Part shown: positions 9,168-18,888 of the stretch, piece after piece
How the letters are laid out: each line of letters starts with the position of its first letter
How positions within the stretch are numbered: position 1 is the first letter of the stretch
Source of the DNA: Campylobacter concisus
GTDB lineage: Bacteria; Campylobacterota; Campylobacteria; Campylobacterales; Campylobacteraceae
Reading direction: 5' to 3'
Assembly (NCBI RefSeq): GCF_003049705.1
Contig: NZ_PIRF01000001.1
Span: 124,001-188,000, forward strand
Length of the DNA: 64,000 nt
Made by a program: the position numbers and the translations under genes
Notes under the pieces: model-generated
The model's database searches: none
Seen by the model: only the letters and a program-made list of their open reading frames with translations
What the model was told of the DNA's origin: nothing

Positions 9168-10310
9168 TTATTTTTTCTTTTTGCCTTTTGGCTCATCGCC
9201 TTTAAACCAGCTTTTTATCTTATCAAAGACGCTTTCATCGGTATTTGATTTACCTGATTCTATGCCAAAGCTAGCTTGAAGCTTATTTAAAAGCTCTTTT
9301 TGCTCATCGCTTAGTTTTTCAGGCGTTTGAATAGAAATTTGCGCTACGAGCCTACCCTTTTTACGCGAATTTACGCTTTTAATACCTTCATTTTCAAATA
9401 TAAATTGCTGCTTATCTTTTGCTCCAACAGGTAGTTTTAGCTCGGTTTCTCCTCGAAGCGTTGGAATTTTTATACTCTCGCCAAGTATAGCTTGCGTGAA
9501 AAAGACAGGAATTTCTAGATAAACATCGTCGTTGTGACGAATGAAATGCTTGTCTTCTTTTACGTTTATGCTTACATAAAGATCGCCTTGAACGCCGTTT
9601 GTGCCGATATTGCCTTTACCAGCTACTCTCATCCTCATACCGCTATCAACACCTTCAGGTATGGTAATCTTTACAGTTTGTTGCTGGATTTTATAAGCTT
9701 TCGCGTTACAATCGGGGCATGGTTCGCTTATTACTTCACCGCTTCCGTGACAATATGGACACTCTTGGACGATATTCATAAAGCCATTTCCGCGTGTTAT
9801 CCTGCCACTTCCGCCACAGTGCTGGCATGTCTTGCTCTTGCCATCTTTACTGCCAGTTGCATTGCATGTTGGACAAGGTACTTTTTGATCAAATTTTATC
9901 TCTTTTTCGCAACCAAAAATAGCTTCGTTAAACTCCAAATTTATAGGAATTTCAAGATCGGCTGAGTATTTTTCAGAGTATCTTTTTCTCTGCCTAGAAC
10001 TACTTGCAAAACCGCCACCAAAAAATGAGTCAAAAATATCTGAAAGGTCAAAATCGGCACTAAATCCGCCACCGCTACCAAATCGACCCTCAAGGCCTTC
10101 TTTGCCGTATCTGTCATAGATAGAGCGTTTTTGCTCGTCGCTTAAAACTTGATAAGCTTCATTTATCTGTTTAAATTTTAGTTCAGCCTCTTTGTCGCCA
10201 GAATTTCTATCTGGGTGATATTTTAAAGCAAGTCTTCTAAAGGCTTTTTTGATCTCATCTCCGCTTGCATTTCTTGAAATTTCAAGGATTTCGTAATAGT
10301 CAAATTCCAC
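9168..10310 (-). CDS. dnaJ: Chaperone DnaJ
   Basis: 380 aa, full-length type I DnaJ. J domain at residues 1-70 with HPD at 32-34, a Gly/Phe-rich segment about 75-105, four CxxCxGxG-type zinc repeats (the first being CPTCNATG, the others [16 protein letters not shown] and CPDCNAKA) at about 148-206, then the substrate-binding and C-terminal domains. The fourth repeat has Ala-Lys-Ala after its second Cys instead of Gly. It stimulates DnaK in protein folding and heat shock. It is divergent from racR, as in C. jejuni. Confidence 0.96.
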   Translation of the reverse strand: MEFDYYEILEISRNASGDEIKKAFRRLALKYHPDRNSGDKEAELKFKQINEAYQVLSDEQKRSIYDRYGKEGLEGRFGSGGGFSADFDLSDIFDSFFGGGFASSSRQRKRYSEKYSADLEIPINLEFNEAIFGCEKEIKFDQKVPCPTCNATGSKDGKSKTCQHCGGSGRITRGNGFMNIVQECPYCHGSGEVISEPCPDCNAKAYKIQQQTVKITIPEGVDSGMRMRVAGKGNIGTNGVQGDLYVSINVKEDKHFIRHNDDVYLEIPVFFTQAILGESIKIPTLRGETELKLPVGAKDKQQFIFENEGIKSVNSRKKGRLVAQISIQTPEKLSDEQKELLNKLQASFGIESGKSNTDESVFDKIKSWFKGDEPKGKKKK

Positions 10311-10396
10311 ATTTTTCCTTGTTAATTAAGCTTATTTTAAATATGGGATTTTACCCAAAAAAGTTTAAATTTAAAAAAGAATTTACATTTTTGCCG

Positions 10397-10402
10397 TATA
10401 AT
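10397..10402 (+). promoter_or_regulatory. -10 box for racRS-recR
   Basis: TATAAT, 31 bases before the racR start, in the 122-base divergent gap with dnaJ. A ribosome-binding site AAAAGGA precedes the racR ATG. Confidence 0.65.
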
Positions 10403-10432
10403 CTCTACTATTTTTAATAAAAAGGATAATTC

Positions 10433-11104
10433 ATGGTTAATGTTTTAATGATAGAAGACGATCCAGAATTTGCGCAAATTTTATCTGAATATCTTGATAG
10501 TTTTAATATAAAAGTTACGAATTTTGAAGATCCATATTTAGGACTTAGTGCTGGGATAAAAAACTATGATTTGTTAATACTTGATCTTACTTTGCCGGGC
10601 ATTGATGGGCTTGAGGTTTGTAAAGAAATTCGCCAAAAATATGATATTCCTATTATCATAAGCTCAGCTAGAAGTGATATTAGTGACAAGGTTGTTGGAC
10701 TTCAGCTTGGTGCTGATGATTATTTGCCAAAACCATACGATCCAAAAGAGATGTATGCTCGTATCACAAGTCTTATTAGAAGATACAAAAAGACAAATGA
10801 AGTACAAGAAGAGGTCGTTGATAGCGCATTCAGGATCGATGATAAACGTCACGAAATTTACTTTAACAATGAGCCATTAGCTCTTACTCCAGCTGAGTAT
10901 GAAATTTTAACTTATCTCATTAAGCAACACAGTTTTTCAGTATCACGCGAACAGCTAGTTTATAACTGCAAAAGCCTAAAAGATAAAGATTCAAAGAGCT
11001 TAGATGTTATTATCGGACGCCTTAGATCAAAAATCGGTGATAGCTCAAAAGCCCCAAAACATATATTTTCAGTAAGAGGCATAGGATATAAGCTTATCGG
11101 ATGA
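10433..11104 (+). CDS. racR: OmpR-family response regulator RacR
   Basis: 223 aa. Receiver domain (1-120) with the acidic pair E8/D9, phospho-accepting D51 (LLILDLTLPG), and the conserved Lys-Pro in DDYLPKPYDP; winged-helix DNA-binding domain at about 130-223 ending in RGIGYKLIG. The neighbours dnaJ, a histidine kinase and recR match the C. jejuni racRS locus, where the system affects growth at 42 degrees, colonisation and respiration on alternative acceptors. It overlaps racS by four bases. Confidence 0.88.
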   Translation: MVNVLMIEDDPEFAQILSEYLDSFNIKVTNFEDPYLGLSAGIKNYDLLILDLTLPGIDGLEVCKEIRQKYDIPIIISSARSDISDKVVGLQLGADDYLPKPYDPKEMYARITSLIRRYKKTNEVQEEVVDSAFRIDDKRHEIYFNNEPLALTPAEYEILTYLIKQHSFSVSREQLVYNCKSLKDKDSKSLDVIIGRLRSKIGDSSKAPKHIFSVRGIGYKLIG

Positions 11105-12357
11105 AATATTCCATAACTACGAAGATAACTATTATCTTTGCCATAGCTTTCTCGCTGATGTGCTTGCTCTTTGTAACTTTTGCAAACATTCAGCAAGAAA
11201 GCGCTTTAGAAAAACTAAAGGATAGACAAATAAGTGCGATGAACTATCTTGTCGCACTCTATGAACGTGGAAATCCCCCAAGAGATTTAGAGCATTATTT
11301 TAAAAATTTTTACCTAGAGTATGTTGGAAATAAAAATTTAGCTACTTCAATAGCTACAAACGGTACTGTTGTTTTTACGCAGCACACACCTCTTGGAGTG
11401 GTGCAATCGGTTAATTATAAAGGCGATTTGTATTTGCTTATTAAAAACCCATCCTTTCAGCTACTTCTTGAAAGTAACGACGCAAGACACGTAAATGATC
11501 CGCTTTGGGTCGCATTTTTGATAGTTTCAGCCCTTCTCATCTCACTTTATGTTTCCGTTCTTAGAAGTCTTTCACCACTTAGAAGGCTTAGTAAAGATAT
11601 CAGAAAATTTGCCAGTGGAAATATGGAAATGGCGATGACGGCTAGGCTAAATGAAAATGAGCAAGATGAGATCGGACAGGTTGCGGTTGAGTTTGATAAT
11701 GCCGTTTGTAAGATAAGAGAGCTCATCCGCTCAAGGCAGCTATTTTTGCGTGCGATCATGCATGAGCTAAAGACCCCTATTGGCAAGGGTAGGATCGTCT
11801 CTGAAATGGTCGCAAATGAGACTCAAAAGATGAGGCTTATCAATGTATTTGAGCGACTTGAGATGCTGATAAATGAATTTAGCAAAGTCGAACAGCTCCT
11901 TTCAAAAAGCTACGCACTAAACTACCAAGAGTGCCATTTTTCACTTATATTGGAGCAAGTGCAAGATATGCTAATGCTTGATAAATTTGAAGAGCGAGTG
12001 AGCTGTGATATCAGAGATGACGTCATATTAAGAGTGGATTTTCAGCTTTTTAGCTTAGCGATTAAAAATTTGATAGATAACGCCCTAAAATACGCAGAGG
12101 ATAAAAAGGCTATTTTGATCTGCGATAGTGAATTTATTGCGGTTAAAAATTTAGGCAAAAAGCTAAATCATCCGATTGATTACTACAAACAAGCCTTTGT
12201 GCGTGGTGACAAGGTAAGTGCAGGAAGCGGTATGGGGCTTGGACTTTATATCATCGAGCAAATTTGTCAGATGCAAAAATTTGAGCTTGCCTACGACTAC
12301 GAGGATGGCTATCATGTATTTAAAATTTTACTTAGATCAAAGGCGAAGCGAGCATGA
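11101..12357 (+). CDS. racS: Sensor histidine kinase RacS
   Basis: 418 aa. Membrane helices at about 8-30 and 140-160 flank a short periplasmic sensor region. A HAMP-like segment follows, then the phospho-accepting His221 in MHELKTP. The ATPase domain has the N box LAIKNLIDNALKYAE and a glycine box GSGMGLGLYIIEQ. It phosphorylates RacR. The start overlaps the racR stop (ATGA) and the end overlaps recR by four bases, so the three genes are translationally coupled. Confidence 0.88.
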   Translation: MKYSITTKITIIFAIAFSLMCLLFVTFANIQQESALEKLKDRQISAMNYLVALYERGNPPRDLEHYFKNFYLEYVGNKNLATSIATNGTVVFTQHTPLGVVQSVNYKGDLYLLIKNPSFQLLLESNDARHVNDPLWVAFLIVSALLISLYVSVLRSLSPLRRLSKDIRKFASGNMEMAMTARLNENEQDEIGQVAVEFDNAVCKIRELIRSRQLFLRAIMHELKTPIGKGRIVSEMVANETQKMRLINVFERLEMLINEFSKVEQLLSKSYALNYQECHFSLILEQVQDMLMLDKFEERVSCDIRDDVILRVDFQLFSLAIKNLIDNALKYAEDKKAILICDSEFIAVKNLGKKLNHPIDYYKQAFVRGDKVSAGSGMGLGLYIIEQICQMQKFELAYDYEDGYHVFKILLRSKAKRA

Positions 12358-12926
12358 AAAGAGGCTTAGAAAAATTTAACGAGCTAACCGAGTCTTTTGC
12401 TAAGCTGCCAGGTGTCGGTAAAAAATCAGCCGCAAGGTTTGCCTATTTTGTCTGCATGCAAGATAGCTTTGCAGGGCTAAGGCTCGCTCAAAATATTGAA
12501 GACGCGGTGAGGTTTATCAAGCGCTGTGAGCGTTGTGGTGGGCTAAGCGAAAATGAAATTTGTGACATTTGCAGTGACGAGAGCAGGGACAGTGAGGTCA
12601 TCTTGCTGGTTGAGAGTCCAAAAGATATCTTGGTTTTTGAGCAAAATGGCATTTATAACGGCCTTTACTTCGTGCTTGACGAGATCGACGAGGACGCCAT
12701 AGAGAGGCTGCGAAGTGCTATTAAGCAAAATGGCTCAAAAGAGGTCGTCTTTGCCTTTACGCCGGGGCTAAATTCAGACGCTCTTATGCTTTACGTCGAA
12801 GATAAGCTTGCCATGAGTGAAATTTCATTTAGCAAGATCGCTCAGGGCGTGCCAACTGGCGTAAATTTAGAAAACGTCGATATGCTCTCACTCTTAAAAG
12901 CCTACGAAAGCCGCACAAAAGCCTAA
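12354..12926 (+). CDS. recR: Recombination protein RecR
   Basis: 190 aa, the normal size. The N-terminal helix-hairpin-helix contains LPGVGKKSAARFAYF, followed by a four-cysteine zinc finger (CERCG to CDICSD, about residues 56-73) and a Toprim domain with LLVESPKDILVFE. It acts in recombinational repair. Campylobacter lacks the usual RecF partner arrangement. The overlap with racS is the same as in C. jejuni. Confidence 0.94.
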   Translation: MKRGLEKFNELTESFAKLPGVGKKSAARFAYFVCMQDSFAGLRLAQNIEDAVRFIKRCERCGGLSENEICDICSDESRDSEVILLVESPKDILVFEQNGIYNGLYFVLDEIDEDAIERLRSAIKQNGSKEVVFAFTPGLNSDALMLYVEDKLAMSEISFSKIAQGVPTGVNLENVDMLSLLKAYESRTKA

Positions 12927-12943
12927 TTAAAATTTCTTTTAGT

Positions 12944-12949
12944 TATAAT
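12944..12949 (+). promoter_or_regulatory. Candidate -10 for the trp operon
   Basis: TATAAT 61 bases before the trpGD start. A second TATAAT at 12962-12967 is an alternative. The 83-base gap also holds an unusually GC-rich 17-base patch (12974-12990, TCCGCGTAGCCGCCGCT). No leader peptide or attenuator was recognised. Confidence 0.45.
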
Positions 12950-13009
12950 CTCACCTAAATTTATAATATTTAGTCCGCGTAGCCGCCGCTAAATTTAAAA
13001 GGATAGAGA

Positions 13010-14626
13010 TTGATTTTACTTATAGATAACTACGATAGTTTTGTCTTCAACGTCGAGCAATACGTAAAAGAGCTCACAAATGAAGAGGTTAGATGCGTTA
13101 GAAACGACAAGATAACGCTTGAAGAGATCAAAAAACTAAACCCAAGTAAGATCATCCTAAGCCCAGGGCCAAAGCACCCAAAAGATAGCGGAGTTTGCTT
13201 AGAAATTTTGCAGGCCAACCTTGGCGTGCCTGTGCTTGGCATTTGTCTTGGACATCAAGCCATAGGACTTAGTTTTGGCGCAAAGATAAAAAGACTAGAC
13301 GACCCACTTCACGGCAAGACCTCATTTATCGAGGTGAAAAACAAAGAGCCACTTTTTGAGGGGCTGCCTGAGCGCTTTGAGGTTATGCGCTACCACTCGC
13401 TTTATGTCGATGAGCTCCCAGCTAGCTTAAGCGCTGATGCGGTGAGTGATGATGGCGTAGTTATGGCACTTAGCGTTAAAGATAAGCCGATCTTTGGCAT
13501 CCAGTTTCACCCTGAGAGCTACTTCACGCAATACGGCAAAAAGATAGTTGAAAATTTTGTAAATTACAAAGCAAAAGAAGAGATAAAAGAGCCTAAAATT
13601 CGCTCACTCAAGCCATATCTTATCAAGCTTCAAGAGAACATCCCGCTTGATGATAGCGACTTTGAGCAAATTTGCGAGATAATAGCCAGCAAAGAGTATG
13701 AGATAGTGCAGCTCTCAGCCCTTTTGGTGCTAATTAGCGAAAAGAGCCTCTATCCAAAAAGCCTCGCTGCGCTTGGAAAAAATATCCTAAAATACTCGCA
13801 AACTTACCGCGATGATACGCCTATGATCGATCTTTGCGGCACTGGAGGAGATGGCTTTAAGACGATAAATATCTCAACAACTGTGGCATTTATCCTTGCA
13901 AGCCTTGGCATAAAGGTCGCAAAACACGGCAACAAGGCAGTTTCAAGCAAGTCAGGTAGCTCTGATGTGCTTGAAATTTTAGGCGTAAAAAGTGAAAAAT
14001 CACTGGCAAAACAGCGTGAAAATTTAGCTAGTAAAAATTTAGCCTTTTTCCACGCGCCATTTTTTCATCCGCTAGTTGGCGAGGTGAGAGAAGTGCGCCA
14101 AAGACTTGGTATAAGAACTGTCTTTAACGTGCTTGGACCGCTTTTAAATCCAAATTTAAACCTTACAAACCAGCTAGTTGGCGTCTATCATAAGCCTGTT
14201 CTAAAACTCTACGCCCAGACGCTTAAAATTCTTGGTAGAAAGCACGCTTTGGTCGTCCGCGGTGATGACGGACTTGATGAAATCACGCTTTGTAGCGAAA
14301 CAAGCGTTGTGGAGCTAAAAAATGGCGAAATTTTTGAATACAGCATCACGCCAGAGCAGTTTGGCTTTAAAAGAGCGCTTCACAGCGACATCGAGGGCGG
14401 CACACCTGAAGAAAACGCCAAAACCTTGATCCGCACGCTAAAAGGCGAGGAGCAGGGGGCGAAATTTGACATCGTGGTCTTTAACGCGATGTTTGCGCTC
14501 TACGCAGCTGATGGCGCAAAGAGACCAGACGAGGCCAAAAAAATGGTACTTGAAGCGATAAATTCTGGTAAGGCGTATAAATTTTATGAAGAGTTTATAA
14601 AGGCTGGGGCTAATGGCGCTAGTTAA
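13010..14626 (+). CDS. trpD: Fused anthranilate synthase glutaminase / anthranilate phosphoribosyltransferase
   Basis: 538 aa from a TTG start (MILLIDNYDSFVFN), preceded by AAAGGATAGAGA. Residues 1-190 are a class I glutamine amidotransferase: catalytic Cys in GICLGHQAIG near 79 and His in FHPESY near 171. Residues 200-538 are the phosphoribosyltransferase, with DLCGTGGDGFKTINIS near 273. The fusion supplies ammonia to TrpE and then joins anthranilate to PRPP. Such TrpGD fusions are normal in Campylobacter. trpE, which would be expected just upstream, is not here. It overlaps trpF by 14 bases. Confidence 0.94.
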   Translation: MILLIDNYDSFVFNVEQYVKELTNEEVRCVRNDKITLEEIKKLNPSKIILSPGPKHPKDSGVCLEILQANLGVPVLGICLGHQAIGLSFGAKIKRLDDPLHGKTSFIEVKNKEPLFEGLPERFEVMRYHSLYVDELPASLSADAVSDDGVVMALSVKDKPIFGIQFHPESYFTQYGKKIVENFVNYKAKEEIKEPKIRSLKPYLIKLQENIPLDDSDFEQICEIIASKEYEIVQLSALLVLISEKSLYPKSLAALGKNILKYSQTYRDDTPMIDLCGTGGDGFKTINISTTVAFILASLGIKVAKHGNKAVSSKSGSSDVLEILGVKSEKSLAKQRENLASKNLAFFHAPFFHPLVGEVREVRQRLGIRTVFNVLGPLLNPNLNLTNQLVGVYHKPVLKLYAQTLKILGRKHALVVRGDDGLDEITLCSETSVVELKNGEIFEYSITPEQFGFKRALHSDIEGGTPEENAKTLIRTLKGEEQGAKFDIVVFNAMFALYAADGAKRPDEAKKMVLEAINSGKAYKFYEEFIKAGANGAS

Positions 14627-15224
14627 AATTTGTGGCATCAAAACGCTAGACGAGGCAAGTGCGGTTTGCGCTTTGGATGTTGATTTTATCGGGTTAATAT
14701 TTGCCAAAAGTAAAAGAAAGGTCGAGCTAAATTTAGCTAGGCAGATAGCGAAATTTGCTCACAGCAAGGGCAAAAAAGTAGTTGGCGTTTTTGCTGAGCA
14801 AAGTGAGTGCGAGATAATAGAAATTTGCCAGTTTGCTGGTCTTGACGTGGCTCAGGTGCATGGAGTGGTGAGTGAAAATTTAGAGGCAAATTTAAAAGAT
14901 ATGGGGCTTGAGATTTGGCAGGTTTTTAGCGTGAAAGATAGCTTGCCAGAGGTTGATTTTAAGCATTTTGACATGGTACTTTTTGACTGCAAGGGCAAAA
15001 ATGCCGGTGGAAATGGCACTAGCTTTGAGTGGGAAATTTTAAAAGAGACAGAATTTAAATTCGGCATGGCTGGGGGCATAGGCGAGCACAACATAAAAGA
15101 GGCGCTGAAATTTAAGCCATATCTAGTCGATATCAACTCAAAAGTTGAGGACGAAAACGGCATAAAAGAGGCGCAAAAGATAGAGAGAATTTTAAAGATC
15201 ATAGGTGAGGTAGAAGATGAATAG
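14613..15224 (+). CDS. trpF: Phosphoribosylanthranilate isomerase
   Basis: 203 aa, a single TIM barrel. It converts N-(5-phosphoribosyl)anthranilate to the CdRP intermediate. The N-terminal [12 protein letters not shown] holds the catalytic Cys, and DIIGLIFA-like and MVLFDCKG strands carry the catalytic Asp. The phosphate-binding end AGGIGEHNI is present. The gene starts inside the 3' end of trpGD and overlaps trpB by eight bases. Confidence 0.94.
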   Translation: MALVKICGIKTLDEASAVCALDVDFIGLIFAKSKRKVELNLARQIAKFAHSKGKKVVGVFAEQSECEIIEICQFAGLDVAQVHGVVSENLEANLKDMGLEIWQVFSVKDSLPEVDFKHFDMVLFDCKGKNAGGNGTSFEWEILKETEFKFGMAGGIGEHNIKEALKFKPYLVDINSKVEDENGIKEAQKIERILKIIGEVEDE

Positions 15225-16398
15225 TAAGGCGTATTTTGGAAAATTTGGCGGGCAGTTCGTGCCTGAGACGGTGATGTTTGCCCTTGACGAGCTAGAAAAT
15301 GCTTATGAGAGCATCGCAAAGACAAAAGAGTTTAAAGACGAGCTTGATGATCTTTTGAAAAACTACGTTGGCAGGCCTAGTCCGCTCTTTTTTGCAAAGC
15401 GCCTAAGCGAGTACTACGGACATGAAATTTACCTAAAAAGAGAGGATCTAAACCACACTGGCGCGCACAAGATAAATAATGCCCTAGCTCAAGCGCTGCT
15501 TGCTAAAAAAATGGGTAAAAAGAAAATTTTAGCTGAGACTGGAGCTGGTCAGCACGGCGTGGCAACAGCGACTGCAGCGGCACTTTTGGGCTTAGAGTGT
15601 GATGTGTATATGGGCGCTACGGACGTGGCTAGACAGCAGCTAAATGCCTTTCGTATGCAGCTTCTTGGCGCAAAGGTGGTGAGCGTAGAAGATGGCTTAA
15701 AAACGCTAAAAGAGGCGACTACAGCAGCCATACAAGCGTGGGTAAATGAGATAGAGAGTGCATTTTACGTCATTGGCTCAGCCGTTGGTCCGCACCCATA
15801 TCCAAAGATCGTGCGTGACTTCCAAAGCATCATCGGCACAGAGGCCAAAGCTCAGCTTGCAGACTACGGCAAAAAGGCTGACTACGTCATCGCCTGCGTC
15901 GGTGGCGGTAGTAATGCTATTGGCATTTTTAGTGCGTTTTTGGACGATGAGAGCGTAAATTTGGTAGGTATCGAGGCTGGCGGACTTGGCATAGAGACGC
16001 CTTATCACGCAGCTACGCTTAGCAAAGGTAAAACCGGCATCATCCACGGCATGAAAACTACGGTCTTGCAAGACGAGTATGGCATGATCTCGCCAGTTCA
16101 CAGCATCTCAGCAGGCTTAGACTACCCAGGCATCGGTCCAGAGCATGCTCATCTAAACGACATCAAAAGGGTAAAATATGAAGCTGTAACTGACGATGAG
16201 TGCATAAACGCTCTTTATTTCTTAAGCAAGGTGGAGGGTATCATCCCAGCCATCGAGAGCGCGCACGCACTGGCGTATCTGGAGAAGCTTTGCCCAAAAC
16301 TAGAGAAAAAAAGTGTCATAGTCGTAAATGTCTCAGGCAGGGGTGATAAGGACATAAACACAGTTATAGGCTACGAAAAAGGAAAAATTTATGGATAA
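15217..16398 (+). CDS. trpB: Tryptophan synthase beta subunit
   Basis: 393 aa. A PLP enzyme that joins indole and serine. The PLP Lys85 is in the signature [13 protein letters not shown], the phosphate-binding loop is [10 protein letters not shown], and the C-terminal SGRGDKD is typical of TrpB1. It overlaps trpF upstream and trpA downstream by eight bases each, so the subunits are made in stoichiometric coupling. Confidence 0.97.
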   Translation: MNSKAYFGKFGGQFVPETVMFALDELENAYESIAKTKEFKDELDDLLKNYVGRPSPLFFAKRLSEYYGHEIYLKREDLNHTGAHKINNALAQALLAKKMGKKKILAETGAGQHGVATATAAALLGLECDVYMGATDVARQQLNAFRMQLLGAKVVSVEDGLKTLKEATTAAIQAWVNEIESAFYVIGSAVGPHPYPKIVRDFQSIIGTEAKAQLADYGKKADYVIACVGGGSNAIGIFSAFLDDESVNLVGIEAGGLGIETPYHAATLSKGKTGIIHGMKTTVLQDEYGMISPVHSISAGLDYPGIGPEHAHLNDIKRVKYEAVTDDECINALYFLSKVEGIIPAIESAHALAYLEKLCPKLEKKSVIVVNVSGRGDKDINTVIGYEKGKIYG

Positions 16399-17140
16399 GA
16401 TCAAAAGCGCATTTAGCGGCAAAAAGGCAAACATCGGCTACATCGTGGCTGGATATCCAAGCCTAGAAAAAACGAAGGAATTTTTAGAAAATTTAGATGA
16501 GAGCACGCTTGATCTAGTCGAGATCGGCATCCCTTATTCTGACCCGTTGGCTGATGGGAAACTCATCGCGCAAGCTAGCTTTGAGACGGTACAAAATGGC
16601 GTAAATACCGACGTTGTCTTTGATATGCTTGAGAGTTGTAAAGCAAAAGTGACAAAACCACTTGTTTTTCTGGTTTATTTTAATATCATCTTTACTTACG
16701 GCGTTGATAAATTTCTAAAAAGATCAGTTGAAGCTGGAGTGAGCGGCTTTATCGTGCCGGATCTGCCTTGCGAGGAGTGCGAGGAATTTGCTCTAAAATG
16801 TAAGGAGCTAAATTTAAGCCTGATACCACTTATCAGCGTCACCTCTGGGGGCAGGGCAGATGGAATTTTAAAATTTGGCTCAGGGTTTATTTACGCTCTT
16901 GGCGCGATAGGCGTTAGCGGCTCAAAAAGGGCTGATGAAGATAGGATAAAAAATTTGGTCCTAGAGCTTAAGAAAAAGAGCGATTTGCCAGTGGCTGTAG
17001 GCTTTGGTATAAAAAACAAAGATGATGTTAATGAGGTAAAAAAATATGCTGACGGAGCGATAATAGGTACGCAAATAGTTAAGCTTTGTGCCGAATTTAG
17101 CGGTGAAAAGCTAGCAAAAGAGATAGATAAACTCTTTTAA
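16391..17140 (+). CDS. trpA: Tryptophan synthase alpha subunit
   Basis: 249 aa TIM barrel that cleaves indole-3-glycerol phosphate. The catalytic Glu and Asp are in [15 protein letters not shown], and the phosphate site is in [10 protein letters not shown] and GAIIGTQIV. It is the last trp gene. trpC (indole-glycerol-phosphate synthase) is absent from the cluster and must be elsewhere. Confidence 0.96.
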   Translation: MDKIKSAFSGKKANIGYIVAGYPSLEKTKEFLENLDESTLDLVEIGIPYSDPLADGKLIAQASFETVQNGVNTDVVFDMLESCKAKVTKPLVFLVYFNIIFTYGVDKFLKRSVEAGVSGFIVPDLPCEECEEFALKCKELNLSLIPLISVTSGGRADGILKFGSGFIYALGAIGVSGSKRADEDRIKNLVLELKKKSDLPVAVGFGIKNKDDVNEVKKYADGAIIGTQIVKLCAEFSGEKLAKEIDKLF

Positions 17141-17180
17141 AATGCTTAATAAATTTATAGCTAATTTAGTAAAGCCAAAG

Positions 17181-17186
17181 TATAAT
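17181..17186 (+). promoter_or_regulatory. -10 box for the CheX-like/fliN operon
   Basis: TATAAT 33 bases before the next gene, in the 78-base gap after trpA. It suggests sigma-70 rather than sigma-28 or sigma-54 transcription of these flagellar genes, with a ribosome-binding site AAGGAAGAG before the ATG. Confidence 0.55.
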
Positions 17187-17218
17187 TGAAAATGCATTTC
17201 AAGTCTTAAGGAAGAGAT

Positions 17219-17638
17219 ATGAGAAAAGTTATAGATGAAGCTACAAGCTATCTTTGCAAGGATACTTTAGGGCTAGATTTAGAAGCTGGTAAGAGCCTTG
17301 GCAAGGGATTTTACGGAGCTAGCATACCAGTCTATAAGGGCAAGAGCGAGTATCATTTTTACTTATTTTTTAAAAAAGATACTTTGAAAATTTTCATGAA
17401 TGCCTTTTTTGGTCACGAAGATGTTGATGGTGGCGATCTGGACGATCTTTGTAAAGAGATAGCAAATCAAATCATCGGTAAAGCTAAAAATTTACTAAAT
17501 GAAAAAGAGCCAAATGCTTATAAGCTTGGAACGCCTGAATTTTTAGGCGAAGTTGAAAATTTTGGCATCAAACTAAAAGAGAAATTTGTATATAAAATAA
17601 AAAATAGAACATTTCAAATAGGCTACGACATACAATGA
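17219..17638 (+). CDS. CheX/CheC-like chemotaxis protein
   Basis: 139 aa, cytoplasmic. The fold pattern (long N-terminal helix, GKGFYGASIPVYKG, then a central helix GGDLDDLCKEIANQIIGKAKNLL) resembles CheX or the CheC-like half of FliY. In the CheC/CheX phosphatases the central helix carries the catalytic ExxN; here E-I-A-N (in CKEIANQIIG) fits that motif, so activity as a CheY phosphatase is plausible. It overlaps fliN by four bases; C. jejuni has an unnamed gene at the same place between trpA and fliN. Confidence 0.7.
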   Translation: MRKVIDEATSYLCKDTLGLDLEAGKSLGKGFYGASIPVYKGKSEYHFYLFFKKDTLKIFMNAFFGHEDVDGGDLDDLCKEIANQIIGKAKNLLNEKEPNAYKLGTPEFLGEVENFGIKLKEKFVYKIKNRTFQIGYDIQ

Positions 17639-17952
17639 ACGACGAGAGTGCGATAGAGACACTAGAGCAGCTAGGGCTTTTTAAGAGCTATGATGAGCTT
17701 ATGGATATAAGCGTTGATTTTATAGCTGAGCTAGGAACTACTACAGTTAGTATAAATGAGCTTTTGAAATTTGAAGCTGGCTCGGTCATAGATCTCGAAA
17801 AGCCAGCTGGTGAGAGTGTGGAGTTATATATAAATAATAGAATTTTTGGAAAAGGCGAAGTAATGGTTTATGAGAAAAATTTAGCCATCAGGATAAATGA
17901 AATTTTGGATTCAAAGTCAGTTATTCAGTACTTCAAAAAAGAACTTTTATGA
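17635..17952 (+). CDS. fliN: Flagellar motor switch protein FliN
   Basis: 105 aa, mostly one SpoA domain: DISVDFIAELGTTTVSINELLKFEAGSVIDL, then NRIFGKGEVMVYEKNLAIRI. FliN forms the bottom of the C ring with FliM and takes part in rotation switching and export. It overlaps both neighbours by four bases. Confidence 0.93.
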   Translation: MNDESAIETLEQLGLFKSYDELMDISVDFIAELGTTTVSINELLKFEAGSVIDLEKPAGESVELYINNRIFGKGEVMVYEKNLAIRINEILDSKSVIQYFKKELL

Positions 17953-18827
17953 AATTTATACTATTTTTCTTACTTTTTGTAACTCAAATTTTAGCTTCAA
18001 ACCTATTAACTTACAATATCTATGAACGTGCTGATAGAGTCGATATTATGCTTAGCTTTGATGCACCTTATGAAGGAAATATCTTTCAAAAGCGCGAAAA
18101 AGATACAACGTCTTTGATATTAAATTCGCTAAATTACGATCAAAGTGCTAGCAAAGACATAAACTCAAAGATTATTCAAGAGCTTGAGATAGAGCCAAAG
18201 CAAAACTCGCTTGTCTTAAATTTGCGCTCAAATGATGCTATTATCGTAAATGCTTCAAAGACGACTGATAGTTTTGGACTCCGCATTCGTGTAACTCTAA
18301 AAAATGCAAAACCTCAAATACAAAATATGCCTCAAGCTAGTGCAAAAATAGAAACCCCTAGCACTCCAAAGATAGATGAAGAGCCTATGTTAAATATAGA
18401 CTCAAGGTATTTTATAGTCTTAAGTGTGCTTATTGCGCTTCTTGTATTTTTATATGTATTTAAAAGATATATTACTTCAAAGAGTAGTGATTTTAGCGGG
18501 TTTAAAATACCTAGAAATCAGTCTCAAAATGATACAAAATCAATGAACTGGCTACTTAAAAATCAAAATAGTAACGTCAATATAATATATGAAAAGTATC
18601 TTGATCGCACGAATAAACTAATGCTATTAAGCTATGAAAATAGACGTTATTTAGTGATAGTTGGTAGCTCAAATGTAATGCTTGATAGCTTTGGTGAAGA
18701 CAAGATACAAAATGAGCAAGATTTTGCTATATTTTTCGAAGAGAACAAGAAAAAACTAAGCTCATTTTTAGAAGAGCGAAAAAATAGTTTAAGTAACTAT
18801 AAAGATAAAATGAGCGGAGAATTTTAG
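17949..18827 (+). CDS. fliO: Exported/membrane protein after fliN, FliO-like
   Basis: 292 aa. Residues 1-16 form a signal peptide. A periplasmic beta-rich region (20-120) resembles AMIN-type domains; a membrane helix lies near 152-172, and the cytoplasmic tail has the FliO-like pattern KLMLLSYENRRYLVIVGSSNVML. FliO assists assembly of the flagellar export gate. Helicobacter and Campylobacter FliO candidates have this layout and sit beside fliN. The name is an inference from context and this short pattern. Confidence 0.6.
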   Translation: MKFILFFLLFVTQILASNLLTYNIYERADRVDIMLSFDAPYEGNIFQKREKDTTSLILNSLNYDQSASKDINSKIIQELEIEPKQNSLVLNLRSNDAIIVNASKTTDSFGLRIRVTLKNAKPQIQNMPQASAKIETPSTPKIDEEPMLNIDSRYFIVLSVLIALLVFLYVFKRYITSKSSDFSGFKIPRNQSQNDTKSMNWLLKNQNSNVNIIYEKYLDRTNKLMLLSYENRRYLVIVGSSNVMLDSFGEDKIQNEQDFAIFFEENKKKLSSFLEERKNSLSNYKDKMSGEF

Positions 18828-18888
18828 TAGTTTTAGCTAAAATTCTCATCCAATTTAAATTTTTATGCGTTAAAGCTAGTTTCAAAAT

